DNA of 64,000 nucleotides from Rarobacter faecitabidus (lineage in GTDB: Bacteria > Actinomycetota > Actinomycetes > Actinomycetales > Cellulomonadaceae), in assembly GCF_006716265.1 (NCBI RefSeq), contig NZ_VFOS01000002.1, forward strand, positions 1 through 64,000. The letters are read 5' to 3'. Shown here in pieces: positions 33,375-41,690 of this stretch. The position numbers and the translations under genes were made by a program. Every line of letters starts with the position of its first letter. Positions within the stretch are counted from its first letter, which is position 1. A model generated the notes under the pieces. That model had not been told where the DNA came from. It searched no databases and saw only the letters and a program-made list of their open reading frames with translations.

Positions 33375-36300
33375 ATGAGCGCGACGAACTTCACGATTGA
33401 AGACCTTGCTATGGCCTACCGGAAGGCAAAGGTCGACCTCTTCTACTCATCTAACGCACGCAGGCTCGATCTCCTTACTTACGAATCGAAACTTGAATGG
33501 AACCTTCAGCAGTTGCTGGATCGACTCGATGCCAATGACATGGACTGGCTTACGAGCCACGAGTTTCTCGGAGGTGCCTACCTGGTGCCCAAGAGTGCTA
33601 CCGATTCGGGCAAACAATCCGCAAATGAGACTGATCATGCCGTGGCGGCCCGCTGGTCCGACCCTCGACAAGATTGGCAGAAGGCGAAATACACCGCAGG
33701 CACGCCCGAGCTGTCCTTTAGAGTGATGGCGAAATGTAGTATCGACTTTCATGTGCTGTCTTCGCTATGGATCGCGAAAGTGGGATCCAAGCTTGAAGCG
33801 AAGCTACCGGAGTCTGCGCGGGGTAACCGTTTGCGTCGGACCGTCACGCAGGAGTTCAATCTTTGGGCGTCGGGAAGCTTCGGACCTTATCTTCAACCGT
33901 ACCGAAAGTGGCGAGACGAAGGACTCGAGGCTGCTCGCAATGCGCTAGGTGGGAAGCAGAATGTCGTGGTCATTACTACCGACATGGCATCTTACTACCA
34001 CAGCATCGATCCGAGTTTTTTGCTGCAACCGGAGTACAAAGCTCTCCTGGACGTTCAGATGGATGCTAGTGAAGAACTCCTCCATAATTGGTTCGTTGAC
34101 GCTTTGCTTCATTGGCCAGAAGCCGCAGGAGTGGCGCTCGGGTTCCGAGTTGATGGCCTACCCGTCGGTCTTCCCGCTTCAGGGGTCGTAGCCAATCTCG
34201 CGCTTATAGAACTTGATCGGCTTGTGGAATCAGAGGTAAAGCCGCTCTACTACGGGCGATACGTTGATGACATCATTCTGGTCATGCGAGATGACCCCCA
34301 CGGGGTCGAAGGATCGGATCCTTGGCATTGGATCGATGCGCGACTCGACGGGATGCTGAAGCTCAAAGCATCCGCCAAGACAATTGAGAGACCCTACCTG
34401 CAGGGTTCACGCATAGAGTTCTCCCAGGAAAAGACCAAGGTGTTCCACCTGTCAGGTAGCTCGGGTCTCGCACTGATTGGCTCGATAGAAGCCGCGATTC
34501 GAGAGCGCTCAAGCGAGTGGCGCTCCTTGCCTTCCATACCGGACGAGCCATCTCAAATCTCAGTCGATATAGCTCAAGTCTTCCAGTCCGACGGCGAGCG
34601 TGCTGACTCGTTTAGGGGAGCGGACGTGATGACTGCTCGACGCTCGGCATTTGCACTTCGGCTACGCGACTACGAAGCCTACGCATCAGACCTCGAACCC
34701 TCGACGTGGTCCCGAATCCGATGGAGTTTCTTTGACGCAGTCCTCGACTACGTTGTCACCTTGCCTGGCTACTTTGAGCTTGCACAGTATGTACCGCGGG
34801 TCTTGCGAATGGCCGTGGCGTGTCAAGACTACGAACATGTCGTGAGCATCCTGAACCAGCTCGCGGAAGTCCGTCGTGAGATCAAGAACGCGAAGAGTGT
34901 CAAGGTGAAGGGTGCTCGAAAGAGCACCCTTTCGGCAGCTCGAGTTGCAAGTGGCTGGGCGAAACAAGTAGTCGATCAATTCGGTGAAGATCTAGCCGCC
35001 GCAGCCTTCGTGGCTCCCCAGTCCGGTGACTTGCAAAAGATACGTGATGCAGCCGCTACTTTAGCGCCTAGCCCAGCGCTTAGTCGAAGCGTAGACGAAC
35101 TTGAAGCTCTCTTTCAGAGACTATTCATGTCCGACCTCGCGCAGATCCCGTTTCGCGCGAAGTACATGCGCGATGTCGAGACGAATCTGGAGGACTCGTC
35201 ACTCGCTGATGAAACTTCAGAGCTCGTCGTGATGCTCGGCCTCGATCTTCAGAAACACCTGCGCGCCTTGGTTGAACTCGTCGGGCACTATCCGACCTCG
35301 CGAGGCAGAGGGAATGTCGGAGTTCCCAACGCGTTTACATTCGCTACACGACCCTTCGGCATTTACGACCTGTTTCTTTCGGTGCAGCCATTCCACGGCG
35401 ACTGGGAGAAGTACGACGCCGATCTCCGCTTGATTGAGAGCGCAATACTCGCACTTCGTGGCTACAATGTCGATGGCTTGCTGCCCAAGATTCCCAGCAA
35501 GAATTGCCGAAAGAACGACCTTGTCTTGGCGGCCGAGACCGAGATTCCTGCTGGACGTAAGCGAGTGGCGCTGGGAATGATCAAAACTTCGGGCAGTGCG
35601 TGGACAGCGGCCGCTAATGGGACACCAGATCGTAGTCATACGAGGTACAAAGCTCTAAATGACACATTGAGCGATGTCCTTAGGTCGCCTCGGAGCGTTG
35701 ACTACCTCATCCTGCCGGAGCTCTCCGTGCCCGCTCCCTGGTTCCGGCGATATGCCTATAAACTCCGCACTCTTAACATCGGACTCATCGCTGGCGTGGA
35801 GTACCTTCATACCGAAGGAGATCTCGTCAGAAACCAAGTTTGGGCTTCACTCCCGATTCCACGTGGTGAATTTCCCATGACTTTCTTGCACCGGCAAGAC
35901 AAGCAAAAGGCTGCTCTGCACGAACGAGAGAACCTATATCAGGTGGCCGGAAAAACGCTCGCTCCCGAAGCGAAATGGGATGAAGTTCCTGTCATCCATC
36001 ACGAGGGGTTCGCCTTCGCGTTGCTTGTATGTAGCGAACTGACGAATATCGATTACCGATCGCAGTTGCGTGGACGAGTCGATGCCCTTGTTTCGCCCGC
36101 GTGGAACCGTGACTTGAGCACCTTTAGCGCGCTTGTCGAATCCGCCGCTCTCGACATGCACGCATATGTCATCCTCGCCAACGATCGTGCGTACGGAGAC
36201 TCCCGGGTTCGGGGACCGATGCGAGAGGAGTGGCGGCGCGACCTGCTCCGCCTTCGGGGAGGGGTCGAGAACTACGTGGCCATAACGGACCTTGATATTC

Positions 36301-36422
36301 AAGCACTTAGGGCTCACCATAACTCTCATTCCCCGGATAACAACGTGTTCAAGCCCCTGCCTGACGGGTTCGACGCAAGCAAACTGCGACATACTCGTCC
36401 GACGACTCCACGAGGAATGTAG
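33375..36422 (+). CDS. Reverse transcriptase fused to a nitrilase-like domain (DRT1/UG1-like)
   Basis: A 1015-residue protein. Residues about 110-350 are a reverse transcriptase: motif A is VVVITTDMASYYHSID (Asp203), motif B-like VGLPASGVVANLALIELD, and motif C YYGRYVDDIILVM (YVDD at 296-299). After a helical middle part, residues about 725-1000 form a carbon-nitrogen hydrolase (nitrilase) domain: VDYLILPELSVPAPW (Glu782), a Lys-containing RQDKQKAALHE loop (Lys843/845) and FALLVCSELTN (Cys886), matching the Glu-Lys-Cys triad. This order is that of the defence reverse transcriptases DRT type 1 (UG1), to my knowledge. The gene lies 3 nt after pglZ and 4 nt before brxL. It is less GC-rich than brxC (31/60 and 32/60 in two samples), suggesting separate acquisition. 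Confidence 0.92.
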   Translation: MSATNFTIEDLAMAYRKAKVDLFYSSNARRLDLLTYESKLEWNLQQLLDRLDANDMDWLTSHEFLGGAYLVPKSATDSGKQSANETDHAVAARWSDPRQDWQKAKYTAGTPELSFRVMAKCSIDFHVLSSLWIAKVGSKLEAKLPESARGNRLRRTVTQEFNLWASGSFGPYLQPYRKWRDEGLEAARNALGGKQNVVVITTDMASYYHSIDPSFLLQPEYKALLDVQMDASEELLHNWFVDALLHWPEAAGVALGFRVDGLPVGLPASGVVANLALIELDRLVESEVKPLYYGRYVDDIILVMRDDPHGVEGSDPWHWIDARLDGMLKLKASAKTIERPYLQGSRIEFSQEKTKVFHLSGSSGLALIGSIEAAIRERSSEWRSLPSIPDEPSQISVDIAQVFQSDGERADSFRGADVMTARRSAFALRLRDYEAYASDLEPSTWSRIRWSFFDAVLDYVVTLPGYFELAQYVPRVLRMAVACQDYEHVVSILNQLAEVRREIKNAKSVKVKGARKSTLSAARVASGWAKQVVDQFGEDLAAAAFVAPQSGDLQKIRDAAATLAPSPALSRSVDELEALFQRLFMSDLAQIPFRAKYMRDVETNLEDSSLADETSELVVMLGLDLQKHLRALVELVGHYPTSRGRGNVGVPNAFTFATRPFGIYDLFLSVQPFHGDWEKYDADLRLIESAILALRGYNVDGLLPKIPSKNCRKNDLVLAAETEIPAGRKRVALGMIKTSGSAWTAAANGTPDRSHTRYKALNDTLSDVLRSPRSVDYLILPELSVPAPWFRRYAYKLRTLNIGLIAGVEYLHTEGDLVRNQVWASLPIPRGEFPMTFLHRQDKQKAALHERENLYQVAGKTLAPEAKWDEVPVIHHEGFAFALLVCSELTNIDYRSQLRGRVDALVSPAWNRDLSTFSALVESAALDMHAYVILANDRAYGDSRVRGPMREEWRRDLLRLRGGVENYVAITDLDIQALRAHHNSHSPDNNVFKPLPDGFDASKLRHTRPTTPRGM

Positions 36423-36426
36423 AAAC

Positions 36427-38544
36427 ATGGACAGACTTGAAGACCATTCTGACGCGGAGCGCACGGCCGAAATGAGCTCACCGCAGCAGAGCGACCTCGA
36501 CCGGAAGATCAACCTGCTGTTCGGGGGCTCGGTCGTGCGCAAAGACCTCGTGAAGGCGGTCAAGGGCAACGCGATCGTTCCCTCCTATGTGCTCGAGTAC
36601 CTGCTCGGCCAGTACGCCGCATCCGACGACGAAGCGACGATCCAGGCCGGTATCGACGCGGTACGCAAGATTCTCGCCGACCACTATGTGCACCGCAACG
36701 AGTCAGAACTGGTGAAGTCCACCATCCGCGAGAAGGGCCGCCACCGGATCATCGACAAAGTCACCGTGGCCCTGAACGACAAGCAGGACGTGTACCAGGC
36801 CTCGTTCGCCAACCTCGGGCTCACCGGCGTCATCGTCGAACCTGCAACGGTGAAGGCGAACCCAAAGCTGCTGGTCGGCGGCGTATGGTGCATCTGCGAT
36901 ATCGAGTATTTCCACAGCGACGACGCTCGCGTCGTGCCCTGGATTCTGGGGAGCCTGAAGCCCATCCAGATGTCTAGCTTCGACTATGGGGGATACCTTG
37001 CGTCGCGGAAGGGGTTCAACACCGAAGAGTGGATCGACCTGCTGATCCAGTCCATCGGGTTCAACCCTGAGATTTTCGGACGACGGGCTAAGCTGCTGCA
37101 GCTCGTTCGCCTCATTCCATTCGTTGAAAGGAACTACAACCTGGTGGAACTCGGGCCCAAAGGCACCGGCAAGTCGCACATTTACTCAGAGTTTTCCCCC
37201 CACGGCATGCTGATCTCCGGGGGTGAGGTCACTGTTCCCAAGCTCTTCGTGAACAACTCCAATGGGCGCATCGGGTTGGTCGGCTACTGGGACGTGGTGG
37301 CGTTTGATGAGTTCGCCGGCAAGAAGAAGCGCACCGACAAGGCGCTGGTCGACATCATGAAGAACTACATGGCCAACAAGTCGTTCTCCCGCGGAATCGA
37401 GACGCTCGGGGCGGAAGCGTCGATGGTGTTCGTGGGCAATACCTCGCACAACGTTGCGTACATGCTGAAGCATTCGGACCTGTTTGATGAGTTGCCGGAG
37501 GCATACCACGATGCTGCCTACCTTGACCGGCTGCATTTCTACATCCCCGGCTGGGAGGTAGACACGATCCGCAGCGAGATGTTCTCGAGCGGCTATGGCT
37601 TCGTGGTCGATTACATCGCTGAAGTGTTGCGGTACCTGCGCAATGCTGACTACTCCGATCGCTACCAGCAGCACTTCACGCTCGGGTCGGATATCTCCAC
37701 ACGTGACCGGGACGGAATCCACAAGACCTTCTCGGGACTGATGAAACTTATCTACCCGGGTGGCGAGGCCACGCCTGCGGAAATCGAGGAGCTGCTCCGC
37801 TTTGCTATCGAGGGACGTAAGCGCGTCAAAGACCAGATCCTCCGGATCGACACCACAATGGCCGCAGTCAATTTTGGCTATACCGACCGGTCAGGTGACT
37901 GGCGCGGTGTCACAACGCTAGAAGAGGACGAGTACCCCGCCTACTATCATGCGCGTCGCCGTGAGGGTGACGGCGTCACCGAGTTGCTCGCGGAGCCGGA
38001 TCAGGGAGCAGCGGAAGTCGCTGTTGCGGTGCCATCTGTGACTGAGGCGGCGGTGCCGCTATTCGAAGGTCACCGAGAGTTCCAAGAGAACCAGAGGGGA
38101 GTGTCATATGACACGTTGCTCATGCCCTACCTGCGTGGAGCCACAGAGATCACGATTGTCGACCCGTATATTCGTTTGCCGCACCAGGGCCGCAACCTCG
38201 TTGACCTGTTGGCCCTGCTGGCCGCCGCCAAGGACCCTGCCGACGAGGTAACCGTGACGCTGGTAACCAAGGAAGACCGCGGCGAGTACGCCCAGCAGCA
38301 CCTACTGATGCTCAAGGATATCCAGGACAGCGCTGCGACCGTGGGCATCCATTTCACGGTCACCTGGGATGAGACCATCCACGACCGGTCCATCCGCACC
38401 GACGCCGGCTGGCGGATTCTGCTGGGCCGCGGCCTCGATATTTTCCAGAAGGGTTCCGGTAGCCAGTTCGACATTGGTTCCCGCCGCCAGGAGTTCCGTC
38501 AAGTCGTCGCCTTCGGTGTCACCTATGTCCGCGAAGCAGGCTGA
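36427..38544 (+). CDS. brxL: BREX Lon-like protein BrxL with MIT-type C-terminal domain
   Basis: A 705-residue protein. I take the ATG at 36427, 4 nt after the reverse transcriptase, because the longer frame overlaps that gene. The AAA+ core has Walker A LGPKGTGKSHIYSE (residues 243-250 for the P-loop) and Walker B DVVAFDEFAGKKKR, followed by MVFVGNTSHN. BrxL is now known as an MCM-like DNA-binding ATPase ring. The last 150 residues (TLLMPYLRGATEITIVDPYIR, HDRSIRTDAGWRILLGRGLDIFQ) resemble the phospholipase-D-like C-terminal domain of MITD1. That domain replaces the Lon-protease-like end of shorter versions. It is the last gene of the operon. Confidence 0.93.
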   Translation: MDRLEDHSDAERTAEMSSPQQSDLDRKINLLFGGSVVRKDLVKAVKGNAIVPSYVLEYLLGQYAASDDEATIQAGIDAVRKILADHYVHRNESELVKSTIREKGRHRIIDKVTVALNDKQDVYQASFANLGLTGVIVEPATVKANPKLLVGGVWCICDIEYFHSDDARVVPWILGSLKPIQMSSFDYGGYLASRKGFNTEEWIDLLIQSIGFNPEIFGRRAKLLQLVRLIPFVERNYNLVELGPKGTGKSHIYSEFSPHGMLISGGEVTVPKLFVNNSNGRIGLVGYWDVVAFDEFAGKKKRTDKALVDIMKNYMANKSFSRGIETLGAEASMVFVGNTSHNVAYMLKHSDLFDELPEAYHDAAYLDRLHFYIPGWEVDTIRSEMFSSGYGFVVDYIAEVLRYLRNADYSDRYQQHFTLGSDISTRDRDGIHKTFSGLMKLIYPGGEATPAEIEELLRFAIEGRKRVKDQILRIDTTMAAVNFGYTDRSGDWRGVTTLEEDEYPAYYHARRREGDGVTELLAEPDQGAAEVAVAVPSVTEAAVPLFEGHREFQENQRGVSYDTLLMPYLRGATEITIVDPYIRLPHQGRNLVDLLALLAAAKDPADEVTVTLVTKEDRGEYAQQHLLMLKDIQDSAATVGIHFTVTWDETIHDRSIRTDAGWRILLGRGLDIFQKGSGSQFDIGSRRQEFRQVVAFGVTYVREAG

Positions 38545-38556
38545 ACATTGGGTCTT

Positions 38557-39063
38557 CTATTTCTCGGTTTCCTCTGACTCGTCCTTCTGTCCTGCCAGCA
38601 ACTTCCCTCCGACGAAGACAACGCCGAGAGCGAGCGCACCGAGTCCGTAAGCCGCAACCTTGCCGAGCACTGTATTGAGGAAGTGCTTGCCTTCAGTATC
38701 CTTTTGGAAGACGAGTCGGCCGTTCTCCTGGATCTGCTCGATGATGAACTTTCGTTGGTCCCAACTCAGATCATCCTTATCGAGTTCACCTTTGAGGATC
38801 TCGCGAATCTCTCGCAACGCCTCGTATACCTGGTCCTGGCTCTTGTCATTTGACTGGAGTGTCGATTCGTGTGCTCTTTCCATTTCTGCCACGGTTTCGA
38901 GCGCGAAATCCTTGAACACTGGGAATTTGTCGACGATCTTGAGGGCGACCTCTGTGTCCATATCAGGCATCAGCGCCGCGAATCGGAGCATCTTGTCCTT
39001 GGACAAGTTGCGCCAGGACTCGATACCGAGTTGTTTCATCACTTCGCGTTCGTTGAGTGACAT
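38557..39063 (-). CDS. Tail-anchored-type membrane protein, unknown
   Basis: A 168-residue protein, convergent with brxL and only 12 bp from its stop. The first 125 residues are charged and helical (LREIREILKGELDKDDLSWD and similar stretches). One hydrophobic segment near the C-terminus (KVAAYGLGALALGVVFVGG) is followed by a short charged tail, a layout suited to tail anchoring with the bulk in the cytoplasm. I do not recognise a family. Its place at the right end of BREX suggests it belongs to the accessory region rather than the core genome. Confidence 0.6.
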   Translation of the reverse strand: MSLNEREVMKQLGIESWRNLSKDKMLRFAALMPDMDTEVALKIVDKFPVFKDFALETVAEMERAHESTLQSNDKSQDQVYEALREIREILKGELDKDDLSWDQRKFIIEQIQENGRLVFQKDTEGKHFLNTVLGKVAAYGLGALALGVVFVGGKLLAGQKDESEETEK

Positions 39064-39191
39064 TGGTAGTACCTCGATTGGATTCGAATGGTTTGATCGG
39101 CGCTCAACCGTCGGTGATTGGATGTGGACGAGTTTCTCCGCCGCGCCCTCCCGCCATAGTATCGACCTCAGGAGACGGGAGGCCCCAACTC

Positions 39192-41348
39192 ATGTCCGCA
39201 GGTCAGTCAGCCGATACTGAGGCGCAGCGCCAACTCGCGCTTGCCGCCGCTCACGAGCAGGCAGCCGCGCAGGCGCGCGCCACCGCGGCCAAGTACGGCA
39301 TTGCGGCAGTGACCGAGAAGGAGACGGCCCGCAAACTCGCCCCGCTCGCCGCCGCTGGCTACCACTTCCTCGCCGACCGCCAGTGGCTGGGCTCGCGCCG
39401 TGCGCAGGTGGACCTCGTCGTGATCGGCCCGGGAGGGGTGTTCATCGTTGACACCAAGGCGTGGGCCGAAGTGCAGATCGTCTCGGGGAACGCCGGCGAC
39501 CGCATCTACCGCGGCCAGGCGGACGTCACCGACGACGTCATGAAGCTTGCTGACCTCGCAAACGACGTGGAGGGCGCTCTTGCGGAGGTCGGTCTTGCGC
39601 CGGGCGAGGTCCACGCGACAATCGCGCTCGCGGGCCGCTCCGGGATTAGTGCGCGCGTACGCCCGGTCGAGGTCGTCGGCGACGGTGACATCCTGCGCCA
39701 CATCGCCTCGTGCGGCCAGCGGCTGACAGACCTCCAAGTGAACACCGTCCTGGCCGCAGCGCTTGATTTTCTCCCGCCGGTCGGCGCCCCAGCGCCCGTC
39801 AATGCGGCTCTACCCGAGCCGGTCATCGAGGCGCCACCTGCAGCGATCGAGCAGGGAGAACTCGTCAGCGAAGAAGAAATCGAAGCCGCACTGCTCGAGG
39901 GCCTGATGGCCGCCCCGATCGAACAGTGGATGACATTCCTGCACCCGGCCCAGGCGAAGATCGTGCGCCGCAGTTACCACGGCCCGTCGCGCATCCGCGG
40001 GGCCGCGGGCACCGGCAAAACCGTTGTCGGCCTGCACCGCGCCGCGTACCTGGCGCGCACGCGCCCGGGTAGCAAAGTCCTGGTCACCACCTACGTGCGG
40101 ACCCTGCCTAAAGTACTCGGGTCGCTTCTGGAACGCATGGCTCCCGACGTGGCAGACTGCGTGGAATTCAGCGGCGTCCACCAGTTTGCGCGCCGCATCC
40201 TGGACGAGCGCGGCATCGACATCCACCTCAACAAGACCTTGATCGACAACGCCTGGAACAAGGCGTGGAACGATCGAGGCCGTGAGTCCGGCCTCGCCCA
40301 GGCGCGCGTGACCACCGACTACTGGCGCGAGGAAGTCACGTCCGTCATCAAGGCCCGCGGCATCACCCGCTTCGACCAGTACGCTGACCTCGCTCGCACG
40401 GGCAGGCGCCACCGACTCACCCTCGAACAGCGACGCGAGGTGTGGGACCTGTACCGCAGTTACGAGGACAACCTGCGCCATTTCGGCACGCGCGATTGGC
40501 AGGACATGATCCTGCTCGCCGCGGCAGAACTCGTCCGCGAACCATGCCGCGACTACGCCTCAGTCATTGTGGACGAGGCCCAGGACCTGTCCGCCGCGGC
40601 CGTGCGCATGCTGCACTCACTGGTCGGGGACGCGCCCGACGGGCTCACTCTCATCGGAGACGGCCAGCAGTCGATCTACCCCGGCGGGTACACGCTCAGT
40701 GAGCTTGGTATCGCCGTGACCGGGCGCGCCGCGGTCCTCGACATCAATTACCGCAACACCCGCGAGATTATCGAGTTCGCCGGGCGGATGGTGGTGGGGG
40801 ACGAGTTCTCCGACATCGACGAGGTAGCGTCCCAGCCGGTGCTGAACGCCGCCGATGTGGCCGGGCAGGTTACCCGCAGCGGGCCCGTGCCGGAGGTAGT
40901 GCAATTCGGGTCGTGGAAGGCGCGGCGGAACGCTGTCGTGGAGCGCGTGCGGGCGGTGACTCGCGATGTGGGCACGAACCTGGGGGATGTGGCCGTGTTG
41001 TGTGTGGGCAACGGTGCGGCTGCGGACGTGCGCGAGGATCTGCACCGTGCCGGGATCGCCTCGGCCGACCTGTTGGACTACGACGGGAGCAGTTCGGACG
41101 CGGTGAAGGTGGGGACGATCAAGCGGGCCAAAGGACTTGAGTTCAAGCAGGTGCTGCTCGCCGATGTGCGGTCGAAATGGTTGGCTGGGAGTTCTCGTCC
41201 ACAAACGAGCGCAACCGCCTCCTCCGGCGAACCCAAGGACGAGAGCCCGAAGGACGAGGCCACCCGCGAGAAGGAGACCCTGCTCCGCCGCGAGCTCTAC
41301 GTCGCGATGACCCGCGCCCGCGACGGGCTGTGGGTCGGCGTGGTGTGA
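39192..41348 (+). CDS. NERD-domain UvrD/Rep-like helicase
   Basis: A 718-residue protein starting at the ATG at 39192. The probable ribosome site GGGAGG lies in the right arm (39176-39182) of a hairpin whose left arm is 39147-39153. The N-terminal NERD nuclease-related domain shows VDLVVIGPGGVFIVDTKAW, with the D...D-x-K pattern. The superfamily 1 helicase core follows with RGAAGTGKTVVGLHRAAYLA (Walker A), SVIVDEAQDLSAAAV (Walker B), LIGDGQQSIYPGG, VLDINYRNTREI and the C-terminal LYVAMTRARDGLWVG (motif VI). It probably acts on DNA repair or foreign DNA. Its last 185 bp recur twice downstream. Confidence 0.88.
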   Translation: MSAGQSADTEAQRQLALAAAHEQAAAQARATAAKYGIAAVTEKETARKLAPLAAAGYHFLADRQWLGSRRAQVDLVVIGPGGVFIVDTKAWAEVQIVSGNAGDRIYRGQADVTDDVMKLADLANDVEGALAEVGLAPGEVHATIALAGRSGISARVRPVEVVGDGDILRHIASCGQRLTDLQVNTVLAAALDFLPPVGAPAPVNAALPEPVIEAPPAAIEQGELVSEEEIEAALLEGLMAAPIEQWMTFLHPAQAKIVRRSYHGPSRIRGAAGTGKTVVGLHRAAYLARTRPGSKVLVTTYVRTLPKVLGSLLERMAPDVADCVEFSGVHQFARRILDERGIDIHLNKTLIDNAWNKAWNDRGRESGLAQARVTTDYWREEVTSVIKARGITRFDQYADLARTGRRHRLTLEQRREVWDLYRSYEDNLRHFGTRDWQDMILLAAAELVREPCRDYASVIVDEAQDLSAAAVRMLHSLVGDAPDGLTLIGDGQQSIYPGGYTLSELGIAVTGRAAVLDINYRNTREIIEFAGRMVVGDEFSDIDEVASQPVLNAADVAGQVTRSGPVPEVVQFGSWKARRNAVVERVRAVTRDVGTNLGDVAVLCVGNGAAADVREDLHRAGIASADLLDYDGSSSDAVKVGTIKRAKGLEFKQVLLADVRSKWLAGSSRPQTSATASSGEPKDESPKDEATREKETLLRRELYVAMTRARDGLWVGVV
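41163..41348 (+). repeat. Helicase 3'-end repeat, copy 1 (in the intact gene)
   Basis: This is the reference copy of a repeat that recurs at 43319-43502 and 44411-44596. Over the last 99 bp, copy 2 matches it at 94 positions and copy 3 at 90 (counted by eye). The 85 bp before that are alignable but more diverged. Confidence 0.85.
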
Positions 41349-41403
41349 CGGGATGGTTGTCAATAACCTACCCAGGCAGGGATTACATGGGTACGCTTGA
41401 CAG

Positions 41404-41628
41404 ATGGCGCACATGGATCGCATCGTTGTTGACCCCGCGGTGGTACACGGGCGCCCGTTTATTCACGGAACTCGTATGAGGGTATCGGACGTGCTGTCGC
41501 TTCTGGCGGCAGGAGCCTCCGAGCAAGAGATCGTCGAAGACTATCCTTACCTGACCAGCGAGGACGTTCGCGCCTGCCTTCACTACGCCGCAGCGCAAGC
41601 CGATCACACCATAGTGCGCGCTTCTTGA
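41404..41628 (+). CDS. DUF433 antitoxin
   Basis: A 74-residue protein of the DUF433 family: MDRIVVDPAVVHGRPFIHGT, the MRVSDVLSLLAAGASEQEI helix-turn-helix-like part, and DYPYLTSEDVRACLHYAA. DUF433 proteins are usually the antitoxin partner of a DUF5615 PIN-like toxin encoded directly downstream. Here only a fragment of that toxin remains (41634-41690). It may therefore be an orphan antitoxin. It lies 55 bp after the helicase. Confidence 0.85.
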   Translation: MAHMDRIVVDPAVVHGRPFIHGTRMRVSDVLSLLAAGASEQEIVEDYPYLTSEDVRACLHYAAAQADHTIVRAS

Positions 41629-41633
41629 ATCAG

Positions 41634-41690
41634 ATGCGTTTCCTCGTCGACGCACTGCTTCCCCCGGGGAACAGTTCGCTCATGGAGTAG
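41634..41690 (+). pseudogene. N-terminal fragment of a DUF5615 PIN-like toxin
   Basis: Five bases after the DUF433 gene an ATG opens the frame MRFLVDALLPPGNSSLME and then stops. M-R-F-L-V-D-x-x-L-P-P is the standard start of DUF5615 toxins, with the first catalytic Asp. The homology ends after about 11 codons, and the rest is replaced by the 3' end of the minus-strand DUF4143 gene, whose stop lies inside this fragment. Confidence 0.75.

Noticed and set aside
36292-36426. Upstream extension of brxL into the reverse-transcriptase gene
   Set aside because: The extended frame has no ribosome site and would overlap the RT by about 130 bp. The ATG at 36427 gives normal BrxL spacing.
39057-39191. 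Longer start for the NERD helicase
   Set aside because: The upstream part overlaps the divergent gene's start region and lacks a ribosome site, while 39192 has one and starts at the expected domain edge.
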